A stretch of DNA of 7,972 nt from Burkholderiales bacterium (GTDB taxonomy: Bacteria > Pseudomonadota > Gammaproteobacteria > Burkholderiales > SG8-39): the NCBI GenBank assembly GCA_016649475.1, contig JAENXP010000078.1:1-7972 (forward strand), given 5' to 3'. Of the stretch, positions 1 to 5,096 are shown in pieces (positions within the stretch are counted from its first letter, which is position 1; each line of letters opens with the position of its first letter). Made by a program: the position numbers and the translations under genes. Under the pieces are notes generated by a model. That model did no database searches. It had not been told where the DNA came from and saw only the letters and a list, made by a program, of their open reading frames with translations.

Positions 1-1
1 C

Positions 2-61
2 GCCATGGCCGTCGTCATCGTCGGCGTGTTCATGATGCTGTACGGCGCACGGCGGCGGTGA
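2..61 (+). CDS. C-terminal tail of an unidentified membrane protein (5' partial)
   Basis: Reading frame 2 of the plus strand is open from the window edge to a TGA at 59-61. It encodes about 19 residues, AMAVVIVGVFMMLYGARRR. The strongly hydrophobic stretch followed by a run of arginines looks like a last transmembrane helix with a positively charged cytoplasmic end. It converges on the truncated livF with only 36 bases between the two stop codons, and a short stem-loop lies in that gap. The fragment is too short to assign a family. It could be a chance open frame, but the hydrophobic-then-basic composition and its stop placed just before the hairpin favour a real gene end. The rest of the gene lies outside the window. 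Confidence 0.4.
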   Translation, partial: AMAVVIVGVFMMLYGARRR

Positions 62-73
62 GGTGCCTTTGCC

Positions 74-92
74 TCCCCTCGCGCAGAGGGGA
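74..92. terminator. Stem-loop between convergent gene ends, possible bidirectional terminator
   Basis: Arms tcccctc (74-80) and gagggga (86-92) pair perfectly over 7 bp around a gcgca loop. The hairpin lies between the plus-strand stop at 61 and the minus-strand livF stop at 98, the usual place for a shared terminator. There is no clear T tract on either side, so it would be a poor Rho-independent terminator. It could instead be a REP-like palindromic intergenic element, which are often GC-rich with this form. Confidence 0.3.
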
Positions 93-97
93 AAGCG

Positions 98-667
98 TCA
101 GCTACCCTCCCGCGCCAACGCCCGGCGCCTTGCCGCCAGCCGGTCGTACTTGGCGAACACGCGCTCGGCTCTTTCCTTGGCCTCGGCAGCCGATTTCAGC
201 AGGTAGCCGCCCATCCACAGGTTCTCCTCAACGGTCATGTTGGGAAACACTGATTTGTCCTGCAGGATGTAGGCGATCCTGGCCTGTTTTAGCGTCTGAT
301 TGGCACCCAGCTTGGTGATGTCCTGCTTATGCTCGCCGTCGCCGATGAGGATATGGCCGTTGAAAATATGGGTGAAACCGTAAATGGAATGCAGCACCGT
401 CGATTTACCCGCCCCATTGGGCCCGATCAGGCAAAGCGATTGCCCCCTGCCGACCTGAAGATTGAAGTCGTGCAGCACTTCCATCTTGCCGTAGCCCGCA
501 TTCAGGCCCTCGATCACCACGTACGGGTCGTTTGCGGCGAGCGCGGCAATCTGCTCGCGCGTGACGTCGCTGCCTAGTTTGGCCGCCTCGCGATTGACGT
601 CGTCTACCGAGATAACAGTATCGACACCCCCAAGGTGATAGCCGGTCGAGAGCTTGTTTTCAGTCAT
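98..667 (-). CDS. livF: LivF-like ABC transporter ATPase, C-terminally truncated
   Basis: This is the second ATPase of a branched-chain amino-acid/amide (HAAT) importer; it should pair with LivG on the cytoplasmic face of LivH/LivM. The 189 residues show Walker A (GPNGAGKST, residues 82-90) and the Q-loop region (ILQDKSVFPNMTVEENL, Gln136). The protein then ends at LAARRRALAREGS, where family members continue into the LSGGE/Q signature, Walker B, D-loop and H-loop. About 80-100 residues are missing compared with the usual ~235-aa LivF. Translating the remaining 97 bases in all three minus frames gives no LivF-like continuation, so this is not a simple frameshift within the window. The N-terminus carries about 47 extra residues before the ABC domain (which begins near PYVVIEGLNAGYG). 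The ATG overlaps the livG TAA by one base (TAATG), typical of translational coupling. Family assignment is firm. Activity as written is unlikely. Confidence 0.85.
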   Translation of the reverse strand: MTENKLSTGYHLGGVDTVISVDDVNREAAKLGSDVTREQIAALAANDPYVVIEGLNAGYGKMEVLHDFNLQVGRGQSLCLIGPNGAGKSTVLHSIYGFTHIFNGHILIGDGEHKQDITKLGANQTLKQARIAYILQDKSVFPNMTVEENLWMGGYLLKSAAEAKERAERVFAKYDRLAARRRALAREGS

Positions 668-1413
668 TAATGCGCCCCCAGGTAGGCGTCGACAACGCGC
701 TTGTCGTTCTGAATTTTCTCGGGCGGACCTTCGGCCAAGAGTTCGCCGTGCGCAAGGCAGTAAATATGCTCCGCCATGTTCATGATCACGCGCATATTGT
801 GTTCGACGATGAACATGGTGATACCGAACTCGCGGTTTGCGCGTTGCAGGCGATCGATCAGGCCGTTGATGAGCGTTGGATTGATGCCGGCGGTCGGCTC
901 GTCGAGCAGCAGCACTTTGGGTTCGTTCATCAACGCCATCGCGAATTCAAGCAATTCTTGCTGGCCGAACGAGAGCGTCCCGGCGACGAGATTGCGCTTG
1001 GCATAAAGGCCGACAAACTCCAGCAGATGTTCGGCTCGTTCCACGATCGCCGGCGAGTACTCGGCAAACATGTCGCGCCAGGCGGCATTGCGGTGCGCGA
1101 TGGAGATGCGCATATTGTCCACGCAGTTCATCTTGCCGTAGATGCGGGTCTGCTGGAAGGTGCGCACCATTCCCAGGCGGGCGATTTTCTGCACGTTGAG
1201 TTCGGAAATCTCCTTGCCTTCGAACTTGATCGAGCCGGCGTCGATCGGATGATAGCCCACGATCGAGTTGAACAGCGTCGTCTTGCCCGAGCCGTTGGGA
1301 CCGATCAGGCCGGTAATACGGCCCTCGGCTACGGTCAGCGAGACCTCGTGGTTGGCGACCACCCCGCCGAAGGACTTGCTCACGTTCTTGACTTCGATCA
1401 GCGCGGGGTTCAT
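667..1413 (-). CDS. livG: LivG-like branched-chain amino-acid/amide ABC transporter ATP-binding protein
   Basis: Cytoplasmic ATPase that powers import through LivH/LivM. It has 248 aa, about the usual size for LivG. Visible motifs in order are Walker A GPNGSGKTT (38-46), Q-loop TFQQTRIY (Gln87/88), signature LSFGQQ (147-152), Walker B VLLLDEP (167-173) with catalytic Glu172, and the H-loop in FIVEHNM (His205). The C-terminal MAEHIYCLAHGELLAEG segment and VVDAYLGAH end are typical of the LivG branch. The start ATG (1413-1411) overlaps the livM stop in an ATGA. A strong AGGAGG at 1418-1423 lies inside the last livM codons, four bases from the ATG, which supports this start. All catalytic elements are present, so this is the only complete ATPase of the operon in the window. 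Confidence 0.95.
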   Translation of the reverse strand: MNPALIEVKNVSKSFGGVVANHEVSLTVAEGRITGLIGPNGSGKTTLFNSIVGYHPIDAGSIKFEGKEISELNVQKIARLGMVRTFQQTRIYGKMNCVDNMRISIAHRNAAWRDMFAEYSPAIVERAEHLLEFVGLYAKRNLVAGTLSFGQQELLEFAMALMNEPKVLLLDEPTAGINPTLINGLIDRLQRANREFGITMFIVEHNMRVIMNMAEHIYCLAHGELLAEGPPEKIQNDKRVVDAYLGAH

Positions 1414-2459
1414 CGCGCCTCCTCAGGCGCCGCAGTCGTCTCCCCGCGGTCGACCACCAGCCCGAAACGCTCCGGCCACTTTTCCTGCATCCAGCCCATG
1501 ATGCCCTGCTGGAAGTAGACCACGTTGACGATGATCAGCAGGCCCAGCGCGACATACTGCCAGCCGAGCAGATAGGTCCAGGTCACCTCCTTGACCACAT
1601 GAAACAGCGTGGCGCCGATGATCGGGCCCCACAGCGTGCCCTTGCCGCCGAGCAGCGTCATCGCCACCATGAAAATGCCGAAAGTAAGCGTGGGATACGC
1701 CACTTCCATGGGTTCGATAAACCCGATCATATTGCCGAACAGCCCGCCGACGATACCAAGGAAAAAAGCCGAGATCGACCACGCCACCATCTTGTAGCGG
1801 TTGGTATGCAGACCCATGGCCTCGGCTTTGTCCTCATCGTCGCGTATCGCATTGAGCGCCATGCCGAAGCGCGTTTTGTACAGCCAGCGCAGGAACAGGT
1901 AACACGCTATCGTCACCAGCATGCACAGGCTGTAGAAGAGCAGCGAGCGCGCTCCGGGCTCGCCGGGAAACACAGGCATCGAGATGCCGCCGCCGCCGCC
2001 GACATAATTCCAGGATCCCGTCAGCTCCGCGGCTGCGAGCGCGGCACCGAGCGTGCCGATAGCAAAATAGGGTCCGCGCAGGCCGAAAAGAACCCAGCTC
2101 AGCGCCGCCGCGACCACGGAACAGGCCACCGCCGCGAACACCAGTCCGAGCGCGAGCCCGAGGTAATACTGCTGGTCGGTGAAATCGACCTTGATCGCGC
2201 CGAACGCGGCGGTGTACTCGCCCACATCGTAGAACATGCCGATCTGCGCGATCGCGCAGATGTACATGCCAAAGCCGAAGAACAGGATGTTGCCGAGCGA
2301 GTTGTAACCCATCTGCCCGCCCAGTACGTCCCAGGTGAGCGCGAACAGGATCATGATCCACAGCATCGCAAACTGGAATACCAGGCCGGGGAACATCAGT
2401 GGCGCCGCAATGCCGGCAACGAGAATGGCGCAGTGAAGGATAAGGGAATTTTTTGTCAT
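1410..2459 (-). CDS. livM: LivM-like ABC transporter permease
   Basis: Inner-membrane permease that forms the transport channel with LivH. The 349 residues contain roughly nine or ten hydrophobic segments (around 5-24, 28-46, 55-72, 99-126, 129-147, 173-193, 225-247, 257-272, 276-290 and 296-316). The conserved cytoplasmic coupling (EAA-like) loop that contacts the ATPases is at about 198-220 (FGMALNAIRDDEDKAEAMGL). A glycine run, GGGGG, at about 154-158 sits in a loop where the family usually has glycine-rich sequence; it is encoded by a short GCC/CCG-type repeat and looks in frame. The C-terminal ~25 residues are hydrophilic (through EEAR). The ATG overlaps the livH TGA in an ATGA; no good Shine-Dalgarno is visible there, so translation probably depends on coupling to livH. 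Confidence 0.93.
   Translation of the reverse strand: MTKNSLILHCAILVAGIAAPLMFPGLVFQFAMLWIMILFALTWDVLGGQMGYNSLGNILFFGFGMYICAIAQIGMFYDVGEYTAAFGAIKVDFTDQQYYLGLALGLVFAAVACSVVAAALSWVLFGLRGPYFAIGTLGAALAAAELTGSWNYVGGGGGISMPVFPGEPGARSLLFYSLCMLVTIACYLFLRWLYKTRFGMALNAIRDDEDKAEAMGLHTNRYKMVAWSISAFFLGIVGGLFGNMIGFIEPMEVAYPTLTFGIFMVAMTLLGGKGTLWGPIIGATLFHVVKEVTWTYLLGWQYVALGLLIIVNVVYFQQGIMGWMQEKWPERFGLVVDRGETTAAPEEAR
1415..1430 (-). promoter_or_regulatory. livG: Hairpin containing the livG Shine-Dalgarno
   Basis: On the minus strand GCGCCT-GAGG-AGGCGC forms a perfect 6-bp stem with a 4-base loop, spanning the last livM codons. The AGGAGG ribosome binding site for livG (1418-1423) is split between the loop and the 3' arm, and the livG ATG follows three bases after the stem. 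Ribosomes finishing livM would open the fold, which fits translational coupling across the ATGA overlap. The hairpin is seen in the sequence; the coupling mechanism is inference. Confidence 0.45.
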
Positions 2460-3367
2460 TGCAGTGCCTGACGATGGCGCTGAAGCAAGAGCCGGCGCCA
2501 GATGAGCGCAACGAGCAGCAACCCAACCACAGTCGCCTGCTGGAACTGCGCGCCGAGGACAAAGCCGCTGTACTGTTCGATCGCGCCCAGGCCCAGGGCC
2601 ATGACGATGACCCCCGGCAGATTACCCAGGCCCGCCGCGGTCACGATCACAAAGGCGCGCACCGAGTAGGCGATGCCGTAGAAAGGCTGCAGCACCCAGA
2701 TCATCGAGATCAGCGCCCCGGCCACGCCGCAGATTGCGGAATTGAGCGAAAAGGTAAAAGCGTAAACGCGCTCGGTGTCCACGCCCATCACCCGCGCAGC
2801 ACGCGCGTCCTGCGCTGTCGCACGGATGGCCTGGCCCATGCGGCTGCGCTTCATGAACAGCACCAGCGCCAGCGCCAGTATTCCACACAGGACGAATGAA
2901 ATCATACGGATATCAGTCAGCGTGACCATGCCATCGAACAGCGTGCGCGTCTCGAATCCGGATTCCACAGTGCGCACTTCGGGCCCGAAAATCAGATTCA
3001 TCGACTGCTGCATCACAATCGCGAGCCCGAAGGTCGCGAGCAAGGAGGTGAACAGTTCGCGCTGGATCACCCGGCTGATCACCAGCTTGTAGACGATCCA
3101 ACCGAAGGCGTACATCAGTACGGCGATGGGAAGCAGGGCATAGACAGGGTGCAAGCCGTGCTCGGAGAACGTGTAGGCCAGGTATCCGCCCAGCATGACG
3201 AAGTCGCCCTGCGCGAGGTTCTTGACGTTGGTCACGCCCCAGACCAGCGCAAGCCCGTAAGCGGCCAAAGCGAATACCGCGCCGATCAGCACGCCGTTCA
3301 GGATCAGCTGCACGTTGAATACCGGTGCAACCACAAGGATTTGGATGTTATCCCACATGGCGATCAT
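2456..3367 (-). CDS. livH: LivH-like ABC transporter permease
   Basis: Inner-membrane permease partner of LivM. It is 303 aa from the ATG at 3367, or 300 aa from a second in-frame ATG at 3358 (MWDNIQILV). Family hallmarks are the first helix region NGVLIGAVFALAAYGLALVWG (24-44), the conserved NLAQGDFVMLGGYLAY block (50-65), and the coupling loop GQAIRATAQDARAARVMGV (178-196) followed by a hydrophobic segment. Further hydrophobic stretches lie near 73-94, 107-127, 153-171, 202-224, 235-258 and 276-292. The gene begins 49-58 bases after the binding-protein stop, and a GC-rich hairpin sits directly before the start. Neither ATG has a clear Shine-Dalgarno; the GGGG of the hairpin's 3' arm would be the only candidate. 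I keep the upstream ATG as the outer limit, but 3358 is about equally plausible. Confidence 0.92.
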   Translation of the reverse strand: MIAMWDNIQILVVAPVFNVQLILNGVLIGAVFALAAYGLALVWGVTNVKNLAQGDFVMLGGYLAYTFSEHGLHPVYALLPIAVLMYAFGWIVYKLVISRVIQRELFTSLLATFGLAIVMQQSMNLIFGPEVRTVESGFETRTLFDGMVTLTDIRMISFVLCGILALALVLFMKRSRMGQAIRATAQDARAARVMGVDTERVYAFTFSLNSAICGVAGALISMIWVLQPFYGIAYSVRAFVIVTAAGLGNLPGVIVMALGLGAIEQYSGFVLGAQFQQATVVGLLLVALIWRRLLLQRHRQALQ

Positions 3368-3371
3368 CGCA

Positions 3372-3389
3372 CGGGCCCCGAAGGGCCCG
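3372..3389 (-). promoter_or_regulatory. Intercistronic UUCG-tetraloop hairpin before livH
   Basis: Read on the minus strand the sequence is CGGGCCC-TTCG-GGGCCCG: a perfect 7-bp GC-only stem closed by a C-G pair around a UUCG tetraloop, an exceptionally stable RNA fold. It lies between the binding-protein stop (3417) and livH, ending four bases before the first livH ATG. No T tract follows, so it is not a classical terminator. Hairpins here commonly block 3' exonucleases and keep binding-protein mRNA in excess over permease mRNA. Because it abuts the livH start, it could also limit livH initiation. The fold is visible; the role is inferred. Confidence 0.6.
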
Positions 3390-3416
3390 CGCGCATCCTC
3401 TAGGAATATCGCTTAC

Positions 3417-4670
3417 TTACTTGGCCGACCGGGGATAGTTCAGCTTGTGCGAAGCCCACTTGGACGGGGCGACCACATTGTATTTTCCATCCTGGATCTG
3501 CCGCAGGACCATGGGCTTGGAGATATTGTTGCCCGCCGGCCCGAACTTGATGTGGCCGTAGAAGGTGTCCAGATCCGTGGCGGCGAGGGTGTCGCGCAAT
3601 TTTTCGGTATCGAATCCCTGCGCGCGCTTGAACGCGTCGGCCCAGATCAGGACCGCAGCGGAACCCTGCGCGGCCTGGTAGGGCACCGTCTCGTAATCCT
3701 TGTAGGTCTTCAGGAACAGGGTGTTGTACTCAGCTGCCGTACCGAAAACCGGATCCTTGTAGCTCAGCGTTTCGGCCCACTGGGTCGGGCACAGAATGTC
3801 CTCCGCGCCTTTCTTGAACTTGTCCACCAGATCTGCGGATTCGCAATGGGTGAAGGCCACGAGCGGAACGGCAATGTTCATCTCGTTGAGCTGACGCGTT
3901 GCGGTGGTCGCGCCCTTGGTGTGGCCGGAAACGACCAGCATGTCGGGCTTCAGCGCCTTGACCTTGGTCATCGTGGCCGTCATGTCGCTCAGATCGCGCG
4001 GCAGTTTATCGTCAATGACAGCCGTCATGCCGTGCTTCTTCATTTGATCCAGAACGCCGGCGCGCACGTCGAGCGAAAACGGATCGTTCTCGAACGCCAT
4101 CGCCACCTTGACGTCGCTGGCTTTCTTGCCGTTCTTCTCCGCTATCTCGGCGGCGAGATCGATCGCGCTGGAGAGGTATTGCTCGGAGGTCGACAGCGCG
4201 GCGAACATGTAACGGTATCCCTGCGTGAACAGCGAGCGCGACGCGCCTTCGGCTTCGACCATCGGGATCTTGTATTTCTCGGTCACCGGCGCGGCCGCCT
4301 TGGTGGTGCCGGAGCTGTAGGGTCCGAGCACATACTTGATTCCGTCCTGGTTGATCAGGCGCTCGAGCAGCTGCGCCGTACGGGCCGGGGTCGACTCGTC
4401 GTCGTAATATTTTATTTCCAGTTTGTAGGTCTTGCCGCCAACCTTGACGCCGCCCTGGTCGTTGATCATCTTGACGGCGAGATTGTAGCCGTCGCTGGCG
4501 TTCTTTCCTTCCTGGGAATATTTGCCCGTAATCGAAATCGCGGAACCCAGAATGATCTTGTCGCCTTCCACCTTGGCGTAGGCGGACGTTCCCGCCAGCG
4601 CACCGACACCAAGCGCTGCGCCGAACACCAGCGCGCGGGCCATAGCACTGCGTTGGAATGATTGCTGCAT
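3417..4670 (-). CDS. Periplasmic substrate-binding protein of a HAAT-family (Liv-type) ABC importer
   Basis: Exported receptor that captures the ligand and delivers it to LivH/LivM. It has 417 aa, somewhat longer than LivK-type proteins. Residues 1-32 form a Sec signal peptide: basic N-region with Arg7 and Arg12, hydrophobic core LVFGAALGVGALAG, and an AYA cleavage site before Lys33. The mature protein is a Peripla_BP_6 type I fold: KIILGSAISITGKYSQEG (38-55), the KYYDDESTPARTAQLLERLI segment (87-106), the GPYSSGTTKAAAPV hinge/ligand loop (116-129), and a C-lobe including THCESAD and DILCPTQW. Cys276 and Cys294 are close enough in sequence to form a disulfide. There is no lipobox, so it should be soluble. 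The start is supported by AGGAGG at 4677-4682, six bases upstream. The ligand cannot be read from sequence: branched-chain or other amino acids, amides and aromatic acids are all known for this family. As the first gene of the operon it is probably the most expressed. Confidence 0.92.
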   Translation of the reverse strand: MQQSFQRSAMARALVFGAALGVGALAGTSAYAKVEGDKIILGSAISITGKYSQEGKNASDGYNLAVKMINDQGGVKVGGKTYKLEIKYYDDESTPARTAQLLERLINQDGIKYVLGPYSSGTTKAAAPVTEKYKIPMVEAEGASRSLFTQGYRYMFAALSTSEQYLSSAIDLAAEIAEKNGKKASDVKVAMAFENDPFSLDVRAGVLDQMKKHGMTAVIDDKLPRDLSDMTATMTKVKALKPDMLVVSGHTKGATTATRQLNEMNIAVPLVAFTHCESADLVDKFKKGAEDILCPTQWAETLSYKDPVFGTAAEYNTLFLKTYKDYETVPYQAAQGSAAVLIWADAFKRAQGFDTEKLRDTLAATDLDTFYGHIKFGPAGNNISKPMVLRQIQDGKYNVVAPSKWASHKLNYPRSAK

Positions 4671-4676
4671 GATTCC

Positions 4677-4682
4677 CCTCCT
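4677..4682 (-). promoter_or_regulatory. Strong Shine-Dalgarno of the binding-protein gene
   Basis: The minus strand reads AAAAGGAGGGGAATC before ATG, with a full AGGAGG six bases from the start codon. It is, with the livG one, the strongest ribosome binding site in the operon and fixes the binding-protein start at 4670. It fits the high receptor-to-permease ratio usual for these importers. Confidence 0.8.
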
Positions 4683-4689
4683 TTTCGTT

Positions 4690-4709
4690 TGAATTGGCGT
4701 TTCAATTCA
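4690..4709 (-). promoter_or_regulatory. Inverted repeat in the leader of the binding-protein gene
   Basis: On the plus strand tgaattg (4690-4696) and caattca (4703-4709) are perfect 7-bp inverted copies separated by six bases. The element ends seven bases upstream of the Shine-Dalgarno. It could be a protein operator with TTGAATT-like half-sites or a weak leader hairpin. No regulator gene is visible in the window to pair it with. Confidence 0.35.
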
Positions 4710-4793
4710 TTCCGGCACCGGGAAAACCGTCCCGCTGCCATCCTGATTTCACGCTCTTGATGCGCTAATGCGCGCTAGAAAAACACTGAGGAC

Positions 4794-4811
4794 CGGACAC
4801 TGCTGTGTCCG
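4794..4811. other. 7-bp stem-loop in the transporter leader/promoter zone
   Basis: cggacac (4794-4800) and gtgtccg (4805-4811) pair perfectly around tgct. On the minus strand the stem is followed twelve bases later by a TTTTT run, too far for a good intrinsic terminator. It could be an operator or leader hairpin; the CAGTGT of its arm recurs once downstream (4782-4787). Confidence 0.35.
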
Positions 4812-4890
4812 TGACACCATCCCCGCTTATCTTGTTTCAAAGCAATGATACAACGATTGGGTTGCGTTTTGGGTAAAAAAGTTCACTCGG

Positions 4891-4900
4891 CTTGATCAAG
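4891..4900. promoter_or_regulatory. Perfect palindrome cttgatcaag, possible operator
   Basis: A 10-base perfect palindrome in the AT-rich part of the intergenic region, with a related TTGA-N5-TCAA inverted pair at 4908-4920. Repeated TTGA/TCAA half-sites upstream of an operon suggest a dimeric regulator site, but ten-base palindromes also arise by chance and no consensus is recognised. Confidence 0.3.
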
Positions 4901-4970
4901 TCATTGTTTGATTGATTCAATTTACGCTATCTCTACACAAACGATCGCGCATCTCGAAGCGGGCGGCGGC

Positions 4971-4993
4971 GAAAACCGGCGCTCGCTCCGAGC
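4971..4993 (-). terminator. Weak terminator candidate downstream of phaC
   Basis: On the minus strand a 5-bp stem GCTCG/CGAGC with a GAG loop is followed by GCCGGTTTTC. It lies about 100 bases after the phaC stop. The stem is short and the T run is only four bases, so termination here would be inefficient at best; Rho-dependent termination or read-through into the transporter leader is possible. Confidence 0.25.
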
Positions 4994-5096
4994 CGACGGT
5001 ACATTGCCCGCGGCGACCCGAAACGCCGCCCAGCTGCGACTCGCCTGACAGAATACGCCGCAGAATCGATCCAGTTCCCGCGCCGCCGTGCCGCGC

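Larger units (their letters stand above)
4671..5096. other. Non-coding region between phaC and the transporter operon
   Basis: These 426 bases hold no convincing gene on either strand. The phaC-proximal part (about 4930-5096) is GC-rich with small hairpins, for example gcggcg/cgccgc at 5010-5015/5024-5029. The transporter-proximal part (about 4681-4930) is clearly AT-richer, as expected for a promoter zone. On the minus strand a -10-like GATAAG occurs at 4826-4831, with a weak -35-like TTGTAT at 4848-4853 (16-base spacing). Other TTGA-rich pairs exist, so I do not commit to one promoter. No sigma-54 GG-N10-GC site with good flanks was seen. Confidence 0.5.

Noticed and set aside
1985..2003. 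GCC/CCG-type run in livM as a slippage tract causing a frameshift
   Set aside because: It encodes a GGGGG loop and the frame is continuous, with conserved LivM sequence on both sides.
670..2471. Long plus-strand open frames opposite livG and livM (about 282 and 290 codons)
   Set aside because: Both lie antisense to intact ABC genes, have no ribosome binding site or family motif that I can see, and show biased His/Arg/Gln-rich composition typical of complement-strand frames.
3372..3389. Rho-independent terminator ending the binding-protein transcript
   Set aside because: The hairpin is strong but no T tract follows on the minus strand and livH begins at once, so a stability or translation-control element fits better.
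3315..4661. A 448-codon plus-strand open frame opposite the binding-protein gene
   Set aside because: It is the antisense of a well-supported gene with a signal peptide and family motifs. The predicted protein is rich in Arg/His/Gly/Val without recognisable domains, as expected for a shadow frame in GC-rich DNA.
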